Positions 8,120-17,632 of a stretch of 64,000 nt of DNA are shown piece after piece. The stretch is from an uncultured Eubacteriales bacterium (GTDB taxonomy: Bacteria; Bacillota; Clostridia; Christensenellales; Aristaeellaceae): assembly GCA_900315315.1 (NCBI GenBank), contig OMYT01000001.1:208693-272692 (forward strand). Direction: 5' to 3'. The notes beneath the pieces are model-generated. The model saw only the letters and a program-made list of their open reading frames with translations, was not told the DNA's origin and made no database searches. The position numbers and the translations under genes are program-made. The first letter of the stretch is position 1, and each line of letters opens with the position of its first letter.

Positions 8120-10210
8120 TTATTTTTTGATTTCAACAGGCAGTACGCCAGTCAGTTTCACGCTCAGTTCATCCGGCTGGCAGATTCCCGCATACAGCGT
8201 GTAGTGTTTGACTTTACAACGTTCGCCCATTTCGTTAATCACCGTATCGGTATATTGATCCAGCGGAACATCGAACAGTTTTGTCTCGCCGCTCTTCAGG
8301 GCGATCCTCCTGAAACCGCACAGTCTCGGATGCAAGGGAGCGTCCGGACTTTCGCACGCGGTATACACCTGCAGAACCGTTTCACCGTCACGGTTGCCTG
8401 TGTTGCTTATTTCAATCGTCACCGTATTGTCTTTTTCCTTGGCGCCTTTCACGGCGAAATCGGTATAACTCAAGCCAAATCCGAAGGGATACAGCGGTTT
8501 TCCTGTAAAATACCGATAGGTCCTGTTGGCCATGTTGTAATTCTCAAAATCCGGCAGGTCACTGACATCCCTGTAGAAGGTCAGCGGCAGATGCCCGCTG
8601 AAATTTTCTTCACCAAACAGAAGCTCTGCCAGGGCCGTTCCGCCGGCCTGCCCAGGATACCAGGCAAAGACCTTCGCATTTCCTTCCGCCACATTCAGGC
8701 TCGACCCGGCAGCGATAACCGTAACCAGTTTCTTAGCACTCTTCTCGAGGGTTTTCAGGAGTTTCCGCTGGCTTTCGGGAATCAGCAGGTCATTCTTATC
8801 CCCGCTGAAGTATTCGTTGCCCGTGTCTCCTTCCTCTCCTTCCAGGCCGGCATCCAGGCCCACGCAGGCAACCGTGACATCCGCAATTTCCGCATACATG
8901 GCCGCTTCCGCCAGCCGGTCGTCAGCCAGCGCAAGATTGGAGGTCCTGTCCTTGAACAGATGACATCCGAGGCTGTAAAGCACCCGGATTCCGTGTTTTT
9001 CGGCATACGCACGCAAACCGGCAAGGAATGTGACATACCGGCTGCTTGTCCCGTTATAGTTCCCTTCCAGAGCCATGACGCTGTCAGCGTTCGGCCCGAT
9101 CACAGCAATCGTCTTTGTTCTGTGCGGATCCAGCGGAAGCGTTCCGTCGTTCTCCAGCAGCACCATGCTCTTTTCTGCCGCTTTCAGCGCCAGCGCCGCA
9201 TGTTCATCCGTATCTGTATCCGTAACCGGAATCTGATCATATTCACAATCGTCAGCAAAAAGGCCCAGCAGGAAACGGGTCGTAAACAGCCGCTCGCAGG
9301 CCGTTGTGATCTGCTCTTCTGTCACCAGTCCTTCCTGCACAGCTTCCAGCATATGCAGGTAAGTGTTTCCGCAGTTCAGGTCACACCCGTTCCGGATGGC
9401 CAGCGCAGCGCTTTCCGGTGCGGTCGCCGTAACCTTGTGATTCTCATGAAAATCACGGACAGCCCAGCAGTCGCTGACCACATGCCCTTTGAAGCCCCAT
9501 TTTTCCCGCAGGGTCTTTTTCAGCAGGGTCTCGCTGCCGCATGCCGGTTCACCGTTTACCCGGTTATACGCCCCCATGACCGATTCGACTTCAGCTTCTT
9601 TCACCGTTGCCTCAAATGCCGGCAGGTAAGTCTCATTCATATCCTTTGCATTTGCTTTCGCGTCAAAATGATGGCGAACAGCTTCCGGACCGGAATGCAC
9701 AGCGAAATGTTTGCTGCAGGCGGCAACTTTAAGATATTTTCCGTCCCCCTGGAGACCTTTGATGAAACGGACACCAAGCCTGGAGGTCAGATACGGATCC
9801 TCTCCGTAGGTTTCATGGCCCCTGCCCCAGCGCGGATCCCTGAAAATGTTGATATTCGGACTCCAGACTGTCAGGCCTTTATAGATATCCCGGTCACCAT
9901 GACGGCTCTGGCCGTTATACTTCGCCCTGGCTTCCTGAGCGATTACAGCGGCAATTTCTTCCTGCATGTCTTCATCAAACATCGCCGCAAGCCCGATCGC
10001 CTGCGGAAAAACGGTGGCCGTCCCGGCGCGCGCAACACCGTGAAGCACCTCATTCCACCAGTTGTATGCGGGAATGCCGAGGCGGTCGATCGCGGGTGCG
10101 TCATATTTCAGCTGGGAAGCTTTTTCCTCCAGTGTCATCCTGCTGACCAGTTCTTTTGCTTTCTCTATCGCTTCTTCTCTGTTTCTCATGCTTTCAACCC
10201 CCATAAGCAT
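8120..10210 (-). CDS. Glycoside hydrolase family 3 (beta-xylosidase or beta-glucosidase type)
   Basis: 696 residues with a full (alpha/beta)8 domain, the second alpha/beta sandwich and a C-terminal fibronectin-III-like domain. The nucleophile is Asp247 in VVSDCWA; KHFAVH (167-172) and DPRWGRGHETYGEDP are also typical. The NEVLHGVAR and FPQAIGLAA segments are like those of xylosidase-type GH3 enzymes. No signal peptide is seen, so it should act on imported oligosaccharides in the cytoplasm. Two starts are possible: the ATG at 10210 with a weak AGAG, or the ATG at 10189 behind GGGGG. Substrate remains an inference. Confidence 0.9.
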   Translation of the reverse strand: MLMGVESMRNREEAIEKAKELVSRMTLEEKASQLKYDAPAIDRLGIPAYNWWNEVLHGVARAGTATVFPQAIGLAAMFDEDMQEEIAAVIAQEARAKYNGQSRHGDRDIYKGLTVWSPNINIFRDPRWGRGHETYGEDPYLTSRLGVRFIKGLQGDGKYLKVAACSKHFAVHSGPEAVRHHFDAKANAKDMNETYLPAFEATVKEAEVESVMGAYNRVNGEPACGSETLLKKTLREKWGFKGHVVSDCWAVRDFHENHKVTATAPESAALAIRNGCDLNCGNTYLHMLEAVQEGLVTEEQITTACERLFTTRFLLGLFADDCEYDQIPVTDTDTDEHAALALKAAEKSMVLLENDGTLPLDPHRTKTIAVIGPNADSVMALEGNYNGTSSRYVTFLAGLRAYAEKHGIRVLYSLGCHLFKDRTSNLALADDRLAEAAMYAEIADVTVACVGLDAGLEGEEGDTGNEYFSGDKNDLLIPESQRKLLKTLEKSAKKLVTVIAAGSSLNVAEGNAKVFAWYPGQAGGTALAELLFGEENFSGHLPLTFYRDVSDLPDFENYNMANRTYRYFTGKPLYPFGFGLSYTDFAVKGAKEKDNTVTIEISNTGNRDGETVLQVYTACESPDAPLHPRLCGFRRIALKSGETKLFDVPLDQYTDTVINEMGERCKVKHYTLYAGICQPDELSVKLTGVLPVEIKK

Positions 10211-10268
10211 ACATTCTCTGAATATAAATATTAAACATTTCAGTCCTTTTTTCCTTTATTTGTCCGCA

Positions 10269-10302
10269 CAAAAAAAGAAGCTGTCATACGAACAGCTCCT
10301 CT
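10269..10302 (-). terminator. Rho-independent terminator after rplS
   Basis: On the minus strand a hairpin (GAGCTGT, seven-base loop, ACAGCTTC) is followed by a run of T. It separates rplS from the GH3 gene. Confidence 0.8.
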
Positions 10303-10312
10303 TCAGCACAAA

Positions 10313-10663
10313 TCAGACGCGCTTAACTTCCTTGATCTTTGCCGCTTTGCCCTGACGCTCACGCAGGTAGTACAGCTTCGCCCTGCGAACCTTACCACGG
10401 CGGATCAGATCCACATGGTCAACGCGGGGAGAATGGATCGGGAAAGTACGTTCGACACCAATGCCATAGGAAACGCGGCGAACCGTAAAGGTTTCACGAA
10501 TGCCGCCGTTACGCTTGGCAATCACGGTACCTTCAAAAGCCTGCAGACGTTCACGGTTGCCTTCAACAACCTTGACCCATACACGCACGGTATCACCCAC
10601 ATTGAACTGGGGAGCATCGCTGCGCAGCTGCTTTGCTTCGATGGAACGGATCAGTTCGTTCAT
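10313..10663 (-). CDS. rplS: 50S ribosomal protein L19
   Basis: 116 residues, normal for L19, which sits at the 30S-50S interface. The block [17 protein letters not shown] and the end [21 protein letters not shown] are diagnostic. GGAGG precedes the ATG. The gene has its own promoter and terminator and is not next to rimM or trmD, its usual neighbours. Confidence 0.97.
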   Translation of the reverse strand: MNELIRSIEAKQLRSDAPQFNVGDTVRVWVKVVEGNRERLQAFEGTVIAKRNGGIRETFTVRRVSYGIGVERTFPIHSPRVDHVDLIRRGKVRRAKLYYLRERQGKAAKIKEVKRV

Positions 10664-10758
10664 TGTTTGTGCCTCCTTCCCTCATAGACGTTCATGACCC
10701 GGCGGTTCACCCGAACGGATGAATCATCTGCTCCGGACAGCGGACCGTCCGCATAACA
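10664..10758 (-). ncRNA. Structured 5' leader of rplS, possible L19 leader
   Basis: About 95 bases are transcribed before the rplS start. They include a GC-rich hairpin (GCGGACggTCCGC) just after the transcription start and a second dyad near the ribosome binding site (CGGGTGAACCG). Firmicutes rplS genes often carry an autoregulatory L19 leader. Assignment to that family is inference and needs a covariance-model check. Confidence 0.35.
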
Positions 10759-10764
10759 AAAAAC

Positions 10765-10793
10765 AGTATATCATCATTGTCCCACTGATGCAA
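10765..10793 (-). promoter_or_regulatory. Sigma-A-type promoter of rplS
   Basis: TTGCAT (10788-10793) and TATACT (10765-10770) on the minus strand, 17 bases apart. Confidence 0.75.
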
Positions 10794-10802
10794 GCAAAAA
10801 TT

Positions 10803-11813
10803 TTACAGATCAATGAACTTCTCAAACTCCGGCAGGATTCCGATCCCGTCCGGATAATGGGCTGCGAACTGCGGAACCGCATGTGACGGAAAGCTGTTTC
10901 CTTCAATGAAGGTCGGGCCTTTCTCCGTAATTGCCACATCCCAGGCGATGAATCGCATCTGCGGGATTTTCTGTGCTGCGTCCAGACACATCTGCTTGGC
11001 TTCCTCCCAGAACGGAATCTGGAAGCCGATGATGCTCGTATTGGTTATCGGATGTTTGATAAAGGTGTTTCCCTGCTTATCCGCACCAACAGTCAGCAAC
11101 TTACCCGTTTCCAGGTTGATCCTTGCGGCCATGCCGCCGCAGTCCACGTTATCCATTACCTTTCCGTTTCCGATGCGCAGAAAGGCATAGACAATTCCCT
11201 GCTGTTTATCGCCCAGAAGCGTCGCAATCCGGCAGGTATTGACCGATGTAGGACAGAGCGACGCCATTTTCGGATGCTGAATCACGATTTCTTCCAGAAT
11301 ACCGTTGCCATGTTCCCTCAGCGTTTTCAGGAAGGTTTCGCTGCCGTCTTTCCAGTCTTCCTTTGTGTATTTCTGAATCCCGACACCGCTTGAGCCTTCA
11401 ATCGGCTTCCAGATCAGCTGTGTCTGATGCCTGCAGAAAGCTTCAAGCTCTTCGGCGGTCGTTTCCTCATTGATCCGCATCCACTTGCGCGGAATCCATT
11501 CCTTAAAAAACTCGTTGAACTCCGCTTTATCGTCAAACGTATGCCAGTATTCCTTCGGATTCATCCGCCGCACGATGTCATTGGAAATCCCGCGGGTGAT
11601 CACAGTCTCGCGCTGCTCATCGTTCAGCTTATACATCTGCGCGATCTTGTAGTCCATATAGCCGGCATTGTACTTTACGCCGCATTTCAGCATATCCTTC
11701 GCCAGCCAGATCCGGCTCTTGCCGCTCCGCTTTTTCAGGATCCCGGTCGTCTTCCACAGCGCTTTATAATCCATTTTGACGACTCTTTTTCGAAAGTATT
11801 CGATCCGTGACAT
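10803..11813 (-). CDS. Sugar-transfer-associated ATP-grasp domain protein
   Basis: 336 residues. The part from about residue 120 has an ATP-grasp fold of the sugar-transfer-associated type (PF14397-like): IWKPIEGSSGVGIQ for nucleotide binding, VNTCRIATLLG, and a C-terminal WDVAITEKGPTFIEGN with the metal-binding E and N. Relatives occur in polysaccharide clusters and are thought to ligate an acidic group to a glycan, but no substrate is known. AAGGA lies eight bases before the ATG. The gene is 18 bases downstream of ychF and may be cotranscribed with it. Confidence 0.75.
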   Translation of the reverse strand: MSRIEYFRKRVVKMDYKALWKTTGILKKRSGKSRIWLAKDMLKCGVKYNAGYMDYKIAQMYKLNDEQRETVITRGISNDIVRRMNPKEYWHTFDDKAEFNEFFKEWIPRKWMRINEETTAEELEAFCRHQTQLIWKPIEGSSGVGIQKYTKEDWKDGSETFLKTLREHGNGILEEIVIQHPKMASLCPTSVNTCRIATLLGDKQQGIVYAFLRIGNGKVMDNVDCGGMAARINLETGKLLTVGADKQGNTFIKHPITNTSIIGFQIPFWEEAKQMCLDAAQKIPQMRFIAWDVAITEKGPTFIEGNSFPSHAVPQFAAHYPDGIGILPEFEKFIDL

Positions 11814-11831
11814 CGGTTCTGTCCTTCTTTC

Positions 11832-12929
11832 TTATACATTAAACCGGAATAATGTAATGTCTCCGTCCTTCATTACATAATCCTTACCTTCACTGCGGAC
11901 AAGCCCTTTCTCCTTGCAGGCTGCCATGCTGCCGTTCTCCTGCAGCTGTTCAAACGGGACAACTTCCGCGCGGATAAAGCCCTTCTCGAAGTCCGTATGG
12001 ATCTTTCCAGCAGCCTGCGGCGCTTTCGTCCCCTTCACAATTGTCCATGCGCGGCATTCATCCTCGCCGGACGTAAGGAACGAAATCAGTCCCAGCAGCC
12101 GATAACTGGCTGTAATCAGCCGGTCCAGACCGCTTTGCCCGATACCCAGTTCCTCCAGGAATTCTTTCTTCTCTTCGGCACTCATGGAAGCAATATCCTG
12201 CTCAATCGCAGCGGAAATGACAATCACTTCCGCATTTTCCGCCGCGGCCGCTTCTTTGACCTTCTTCACAAAGGGAATCTCATCCTCGTCTTTACCCAGG
12301 TCATCCTCCGCGATATTGGCGGCGTAAATAACGGGTTTGGTGGTCAGCAGGAACCAGCTGTTCAGGATCTGCTTTTCATCATCTGTCACTTCCAGGGTCC
12401 GGGCAGGCTTCCCGCTTTCCAGATGAGTGTAAAGACGTTCCGCCAGTCCGGCCTCTTCAGCTGCTTTCTTATCCCCGCCCCGGTAGCTCTTTTCGGCCTT
12501 TTCCTTGCGTTTCTGTACCGTTTCCATATCCGCAAAGATCAGCTCAAGATTGATGGTCTCGATGTCGCGCATGGGATCCACCGATCCATCCACATGGATG
12601 ATATTGTCATCCTCAAAGCAGCGCACAACGTGTACAATGGCATCCACTTCCCGGATGTGGGATAGGAATTTGTTTCCCAGCCCCTCGCCCCTGCTTGCGC
12701 CTCTGACAAGACCCGCGATATCCACAAATTCAATAATTGCAGGCGTCACTTTTTTCGGATGATACATATCGGCCAGCACGTCCAGCCGATAATCCGGTAC
12801 CGGTACAATCCCGGTGTTCGGCTCAATCGTGCAGAAAGGATAGTTCTCCGCCTGTGCGCCTGCATTGGTAATTGCATTGAATAAAGTGCTTTTTCCGACA
12901 TTCGGAAGACCGACAACTCCGAGTTTCAT
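11832..12929 (-). CDS. ychF: Ribosome-binding ATPase YchF
   Basis: A 365-residue Obg-related P-loop protein that binds ribosomes and prefers [20 protein letters not shown] is the usual N-terminus, so I start at this ATG and not nine codons upstream. The inserted coiled coil (about 130-190) and C-terminal TGS domain ending in [14 protein letters not shown] are complete. The promoter immediately upstream is divergent from that of uppP. Confidence 0.96.
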   Translation of the reverse strand: MKLGVVGLPNVGKSTLFNAITNAGAQAENYPFCTIEPNTGIVPVPDYRLDVLADMYHPKKVTPAIIEFVDIAGLVRGASRGEGLGNKFLSHIREVDAIVHVVRCFEDDNIIHVDGSVDPMRDIETINLELIFADMETVQKRKEKAEKSYRGGDKKAAEEAGLAERLYTHLESGKPARTLEVTDDEKQILNSWFLLTTKPVIYAANIAEDDLGKDEDEIPFVKKVKEAAAAENAEVIVISAAIEQDIASMSAEEKKEFLEELGIGQSGLDRLITASYRLLGLISFLTSGEDECRAWTIVKGTKAPQAAGKIHTDFEKGFIRAEVVPFEQLQENGSMAACKEKGLVRSEGKDYVMKDGDITLFRFNV

Positions 12930-12985
12930 GGTCCGCCGTACTCCCTTCCATACCATCAGATTCCTGTATTCACATACAAATTAAA

Positions 12986-13014
12986 ATTATATAGATCACT
13001 TCTGCATCAGTCAA
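12986..13014 (-). promoter_or_regulatory. Sigma-A-type promoter of ychF
   Basis: TTGACT (13009-13014), 17 bases, TATAAT (12986-12991) on the minus strand. Confidence 0.8.
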
Positions 13015-13036
13015 GCTTTCCTCATAAACAGGTCGC

Positions 13037-13065
13037 TTTCCAAACCTTCCCTGTTATGGTAAAAT
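13037..13065 (+). promoter_or_regulatory. Probable promoter of uppP
   Basis: TTTCCA (13037-13042), 17 bases, TAAAAT (13060-13065). The -35 is weak, but the position, about 30 bases before the start codon, is suitable. Confidence 0.55.
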
Positions 13066-13096
13066 AATATGTTGAAATTAATCAGGAGGGATGCTT

Positions 13097-13957
13097 ATGT
13101 CCATCGTTCATAGTCTGATTCTGGGTGTAATCCAGGGTCTCGGAGAGTTTTTGCCGATTTCATCCAGCGGTCATCTTTTACTGGCCCGGATCTTTTTCGG
13201 CATTCAGACGGATACACCGGCCATGAAAATGCTGGATATTCTCCTCCATGTCGGCACACTCCTGCCGGTTTTGATTGTTTTCCGCAAGGAATGGATCGAT
13301 ATGATCCTTCATCCCATCCGGAACAAGACATTGATTCTGCTGATTGCTGCTTCCGTTCCGACGCTTGCCGTTTATCTGCTTGCAAAAAAGTTTATTGTTG
13401 TAAACGGTTTTGAGGGGTTCGCTATCTTTGACAGCGGATGGTTCCTCGGCGTTTCATTCCTGATTACCGCAGTGTTTCTCCTGCTTTGTGATTTTTTTGC
13501 TTCCCGGAAAAAGCCGAAAGTGAAAAAAGTCGGTTTTCCGCAGGCCATTGTGATGGGCCTGTTCCAGGGCGTCGGGATGATCCCCGGCATTTCCCGCAGC
13601 GGCTCCACTATCCTGGGCGGAACAGCCACGGGGCTTTCGAAACCGCTCGCAGCCAAGTTCTCCTTTATGATGAGCGCTCCCGCGATTCTGGGTTCCCTTC
13701 TCATGGAGGGTAAGGATGCCATTAAGGAGGGATATATTAGTCAGATTGAGCTGGTTCCAACCCTGATCGGTGTAATCGCGGCAGCCATCGTCGGATATCT
13801 CGCCATCCGTTTTATGCTCAGGATCATCGCGAGAGTTCCGCTTGCCTGGTTCGCACTTTATCTGGCTGTTATCGGAGTGGCATTCCTGGCGCTTCAGTAC
13901 TTCGGCCTGCTGAACGTTCCGCCTTTTGCTGTCCCTGCCGAGATTTCTTTCGGCTGA
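13097..13957 (+). CDS. uppP: Undecaprenyl-diphosphatase (BacA/UppP)
   Basis: A polytopic membrane enzyme that dephosphorylates undecaprenyl diphosphate so that the lipid carrier of wall synthesis can be reused. GLGEFLPISSSGH (E17, S22-S24, H26) and PGISRSGSTI are the two catalytic motifs. I choose the second ATG because GGAGG lies seven bases before it and only one base before the first. The product has 286 residues with about eight helices. The carboxypeptidase gene follows after 38 bases, so both may share a transcript. Confidence 0.96.
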   Translation: MSIVHSLILGVIQGLGEFLPISSSGHLLLARIFFGIQTDTPAMKMLDILLHVGTLLPVLIVFRKEWIDMILHPIRNKTLILLIAASVPTLAVYLLAKKFIVVNGFEGFAIFDSGWFLGVSFLITAVFLLLCDFFASRKKPKVKKVGFPQAIVMGLFQGVGMIPGISRSGSTILGGTATGLSKPLAAKFSFMMSAPAILGSLLMEGKDAIKEGYISQIELVPTLIGVIAAAIVGYLAIRFMLRIIARVPLAWFALYLAVIGVAFLALQYFGLLNVPPFAVPAEISFG

Positions 13958-13995
13958 CAGTGTAATTTTTATCTTACAGAAAGGAGGTTTAAAAA

Positions 13996-15465
13996 GTGAA
14001 AAAAGCAGCTTTTTTCCTTGCTTTGACTCTCTTTTTGGCCTCCTTTTTCCCGGCTTATGCCGCAAAAAAGAATTCTGAACCGGTTGTAACCGCCGAACCC
14101 ATCCCCGAACCAACTGCGAATCCCGACGCCGCTCCTTACGATCCCGAGCATCCCGATGAACTGGAACCTGACCAGCTGTGGGCCGCGTCCGCCGTTCTGA
14201 TGACCCAGGACAAAGGAGAGGTCATCTTTGAAAAAGATCCGGACTCCATCCGTTATCCGGCTTCCATGACCAAGATCATGACTGTCTGGCTCGGCATCAT
14301 GTTTGTGGAAGATCTCAACGAAACAGTTATCGTATCGGAAACGGCCGCCGCTGTCCCGGAAGACTCTTCCACCATGCATCTGAAGGCCGGAGAAGAAATA
14401 CGTTTTATTGATGTTCTCTACGGGACCATGCTTGTTTCCGCCAACGACGGCGCGAACGTCATTGCCGAAGTGGTTTCCGGCGATATCCCCCGTTTTGTGG
14501 ATCTGATGAACACAACAGCTCTGAACCTGGGCTGCCTGAATACCCATTTTATGAATCCGCACGGATATCATGATGACAATCATTATTCCACAGCCCGGGA
14601 TATGGCGATCATCGCACGGGAAGCCATGAAGAATGAAACTTTCCGAGAGATTGCCCGTACTATCTCCTATCAGGTTCCGCGCACCAACATGCAGCGGGCC
14701 AGGACTCTCACTACCAAGTCCGATTATATGCTCCCAGGATCCGAGGAAGAACCCAACAAGTATTACTATGAGTACGCCACCGGTATCAAAACAGGTTCCC
14801 ACTCACAGTCCGGCTGGTGCTTCTGCGGTGCAGCCTCCAAAGACGGCGTGGATCTGATTTCCGTTGTCATGTTCACCGGTAAACGCAACCGCTGGAACGA
14901 TACCGTAAAGCTTATGAATTATGGCTTCAGCCAGTATCAGAGCGTTACCGTGGCGGATCTGTACAATATGAACCCCATTACAATCGAAACCAGCAATTAC
15001 TCCACTTCGGACACTAACCGCGGAAAAGTAAAGCTGCTGTGCAAGCCGTTGGAGGGTTCCGCTACAATCGTTGCAACCAAGGCTGATGTCAAACGAATGG
15101 CCGATAACCTGACTGATCTGGTCTTCATTCAATACGACCGGGACTTCCAGGCGCCGATTGAAGCAGGCGAACAGATCGGAACGATGACCTATTTCCCGGA
15201 GAAAGGTGATCCGGTGGTCTATGCGCTGACCGCAGCCCGCAGTGTGGAACAGCGTACCAATGTCCCGAAGTCCCTCGATGAGATCGTGGCGGAAACGTAT
15301 GCGGATCCCAATCCATTCCCGCCTTTCAATTTTGAATTTGCCCTTACCCTTTTTGCACCGTTGGTTGTTCTCGGCGTCGTCATTTTCCTGATCAGAAGAG
15401 CCCGTAAAAACAGGAGAGCGCACAAACTGCGCCCTCCCAAACCCGTCAACCGCTATGTGAAATAA
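13996..15465 (+). CDS. D-alanyl-D-alanine carboxypeptidase (DacF/PBP5 type)
   Basis: A serine-type low-molecular-mass penicillin-binding protein that trims the terminal D-Ala from peptidoglycan stem peptides outside the cell. It starts at GTG with AAGGAGG eight bases upstream. The 489 residues comprise a signal peptide (1-22), an acidic Pro-rich linker, and the catalytic domain with SxxK at Ser90-Lys93, SAN at 148-150 and KTG at 265-267. A beta-rich C-terminal domain and a membrane helix near 450-472 with a basic tail follow. The C-terminal helix replaces the usual amphipathic anchor. Confidence 0.93.
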   Translation: MKKAAFFLALTLFLASFFPAYAAKKNSEPVVTAEPIPEPTANPDAAPYDPEHPDELEPDQLWAASAVLMTQDKGEVIFEKDPDSIRYPASMTKIMTVWLGIMFVEDLNETVIVSETAAAVPEDSSTMHLKAGEEIRFIDVLYGTMLVSANDGANVIAEVVSGDIPRFVDLMNTTALNLGCLNTHFMNPHGYHDDNHYSTARDMAIIAREAMKNETFREIARTISYQVPRTNMQRARTLTTKSDYMLPGSEEEPNKYYYEYATGIKTGSHSQSGWCFCGAASKDGVDLISVVMFTGKRNRWNDTVKLMNYGFSQYQSVTVADLYNMNPITIETSNYSTSDTNRGKVKLLCKPLEGSATIVATKADVKRMADNLTDLVFIQYDRDFQAPIEAGEQIGTMTYFPEKGDPVVYALTAARSVEQRTNVPKSLDEIVAETYADPNPFPPFNFEFALTLFAPLVVLGVVIFLIRRARKNRRAHKLRPPKPVNRYVK

Positions 15466-15486
15466 CACCTTTCAGTACACTATCAT

Positions 15487-16872
15487 TTAAGATTCCATCG
15501 GAAGCACAACAGAGAATAACGTGCCCGCCCCGGGTTTGGACCGGACCCGGATTTTTCCGTTGTGTGCAACAACTATAATGCGTGCAATACTCAGCCCGAG
15601 GCCATGACCGCCTGTCTCTGATTTTCGAGCCTTGTCGCTGCGGTAAAAACGGTCAAAAATCTTCGGCAGATCTTCAGCCGGAATTCCCTGCCCTTCATCC
15701 CGGATATTCAAGCTGCAGGTTCCGTCCGTTTCTTTATGACAGCTCAGGAAGATATTCGTACCTGCTTCTGAATATTTGACAGCATTGTCGCACAAAATCC
15801 GCAGTACCTGCTTAATCATGTTCCTGTCCGCTTTCAGTTGTACATTGTCAGCTTCTTCCAGATGGAAATGATGCTCTTCATGCACCATGATTTCTTCTTT
15901 CAGTACTTCCTGAACCAGTTCATCTGCACTGAATTCAGACACTTCCATCATCATGGTTTTCTTGTCATGCCTGGCCAGAAAGAGCAGACTCTCGACGAGG
16001 TCCTTCATTCCGTCTGTTTCCTGGGAAATCGCTGTGATTCCCTCATCAAGGACTTCCGGATCATCTTTTCCCCAGCGTTTGAGCATATCGGTATAACCGC
16101 GAATGACAGCAATAGGCGTCCTGAGCTCATGACTCGCGTCGGAAACGAACTGTTTCTGACTGTTATAGCTCCGTTCGATCCGATCAAGCATCCGGTTGAT
16201 AACCGTCGCCAGGTCCTTCAGTTCATTCTTGGTCCCTGCAATATTGATCCGATTGGAAAGATTGCTTTCCGAAAGCGTCTCCGCCATGGAGGTAATATCC
16301 CGGATTGGTGCGAGCACCCGCTTGTTGAGTCGTTTCTCATGCCGGAAGAAATAGATCATCCGGATCACATCACACAGCAGGGCGCCGAAAATCATAAAGC
16401 TCCAGAACATCAGGATTTCCGGAAGCTGAAGGGTTACCAGCCATTCTTCCCCGCTCTTCGCCGAATAATAAAACCGGAAAAGCTTTTCCGGGATTACCTT
16501 CCCGAACATCACTGATAGCTGCTGGCCGATCCTGGGAAACAGTTTCGTCTCGGGGACAATATCGGACCGGACAACCGTCAGATAGCCGCTTTCCTTTTCA
16601 GTTTCACCTTCTTCCCAGGTCTCCTTCTGCAGGTTCTGAAGCGTTCTCGAAACGGGAACGGATACTGCAAAGCAGAATACAATCGTCAGGACCAGGCAAA
16701 TCGGCAAAAAGCTTCTCAATAGCTGTATACAGTAGTGAAGCGCAATCCGGAAGGTTAACGAAAGCCTGATCCGGCTCAGTCCGCCATGGATACTGCCGCT
16801 CATCCGGTTGGCGATCACCAGGTCCCTGGTTTCGGGATTCTGTTTTTTTTCTTTATTCTTCGTCTTCTTCAT
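15487..16872 (-). CDS. Sensor histidine kinase with HAMP domain
   Basis: 461 residues: basic N-terminus, first membrane helix (about 51-75), an extracytoplasmic sensor of about 75 residues, second helix (154-176), HAMP, a dimerisation domain with the phosphorylated histidine in SHELRTP (H248), and a complete ATPase domain ending with the GHGLGLSIA loop. It should phosphorylate the OmpR-type regulator encoded just upstream. The ATG overlaps that gene by 20 bases and lacks a good ribosome binding site, so coupled translation is likely. The signal sensed is unknown. Confidence 0.92.
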   Translation of the reverse strand: MKKTKNKEKKQNPETRDLVIANRMSGSIHGGLSRIRLSLTFRIALHYCIQLLRSFLPICLVLTIVFCFAVSVPVSRTLQNLQKETWEEGETEKESGYLTVVRSDIVPETKLFPRIGQQLSVMFGKVIPEKLFRFYYSAKSGEEWLVTLQLPEILMFWSFMIFGALLCDVIRMIYFFRHEKRLNKRVLAPIRDITSMAETLSESNLSNRINIAGTKNELKDLATVINRMLDRIERSYNSQKQFVSDASHELRTPIAVIRGYTDMLKRWGKDDPEVLDEGITAISQETDGMKDLVESLLFLARHDKKTMMMEVSEFSADELVQEVLKEEIMVHEEHHFHLEEADNVQLKADRNMIKQVLRILCDNAVKYSEAGTNIFLSCHKETDGTCSLNIRDEGQGIPAEDLPKIFDRFYRSDKARKSETGGHGLGLSIARIIVVAHNGKIRVRSKPGAGTLFSVVLPMES

Positions 16873-17560
16873 AATTGAACAGGTAACCGACCGACCGGAT
16901 CGTATGGATCGTCTTGATGTGATACCGGTCGTCGATTTTATGCCTTAAATAACGAATGTAAACGTCTACAATATTGGAATCACCGATATAATCATAGCCC
17001 CACACTTCGTTCATCAACTGATCGCGTGTGACCGCTTTCCCCTGATGTTCCATCAGGTATTTCAGGGTGTCAAATTCCTTGCGTGTCAGCGCCACAGGCT
17101 CCCCTTTGACATGCACCTGCCAGGAAGCCGTGTCCACCGTAATACAGCCGGCCTGAAGGCACTGATCGCTCTTTGCTTCGTGGGCAGCCTGATCCCGCGC
17201 CCGGGTCTTTTTCAGCGCAACCCGGATCCGCGCCAGCAATTCCTCAATAGCAAACGGTTTGGTCACGTAATCGTCCGCACCCATATCCAGCCCCATCACC
17301 TTGTCGCTGACGTCGTCTTTCGCTGTCAGCATGATAATCGGAACGTCGCTGGTATGACGAAGCCGGCGGCATACTTCAATTCCGCTCAGCTCCGGGAGCA
17401 TCAGGTCAAGGATCAGCAGATCAGGGTCCTCGTTCATTGCCGTCTCCAGGCCGCTCCGGCCGTCAAAGGAAGTCAGAACATCGTACCCTTCATGTTTCAG
17501 TTCCAGTTCCAGAAACCGCGCGATCTTCTTTTCATCTTCAACAATCAGTATCGTGGCCAT
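16853..17560 (-). CDS. OmpR/PhoB-family response regulator
   Basis: 235 residues: a receiver domain with the acidic pair E8-D9, phosphoacceptor D52 in LILDLMLP and conserved lysine in VTKPF, then a winged-helix DNA-binding domain ending in TIRSVGYLF. The GGAGC before the ATG is adequate. It forms a two-component pair with the overlapping kinase gene. Target genes cannot be told from sequence. Confidence 0.95.
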   Translation of the reverse strand: MATILIVEDEKKIARFLELELKHEGYDVLTSFDGRSGLETAMNEDPDLLILDLMLPELSGIEVCRRLRHTSDVPIIMLTAKDDVSDKVMGLDMGADDYVTKPFAIEELLARIRVALKKTRARDQAAHEAKSDQCLQAGCITVDTASWQVHVKGEPVALTRKEFDTLKYLMEHQGKAVTRDQLMNEVWGYDYIGDSNIVDVYIRYLRHKIDDRYHIKTIHTIRSVGYLFNYEEDEE

Positions 17561-17593
17561 TCCGTAAGCTCCTTTGTCTGGTTATGTGCAAAC

Positions 17594-17619
17594 GCAGGAG
17601 ATACGGATGCATCTCCCGC
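17594..17619. terminator. Hairpin between the DUF4342 gene and the response regulator, weak terminator
   Basis: GCAGGAGAT and ATCTCCCGC form a nine-base stem around an eight-base loop. On the minus strand it is followed by TTTG only, so termination would be weak. It lies directly after the DUF4342 stop codon. Confidence 0.4.
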
Positions 17620-17632
17620 TGTTTGTTATCAA

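Noticed and set aside
8204-10234. 676-codon plus-strand open frame
   Set aside because: Antisense shadow of the GH3 gene; no motif, no ribosome binding site.
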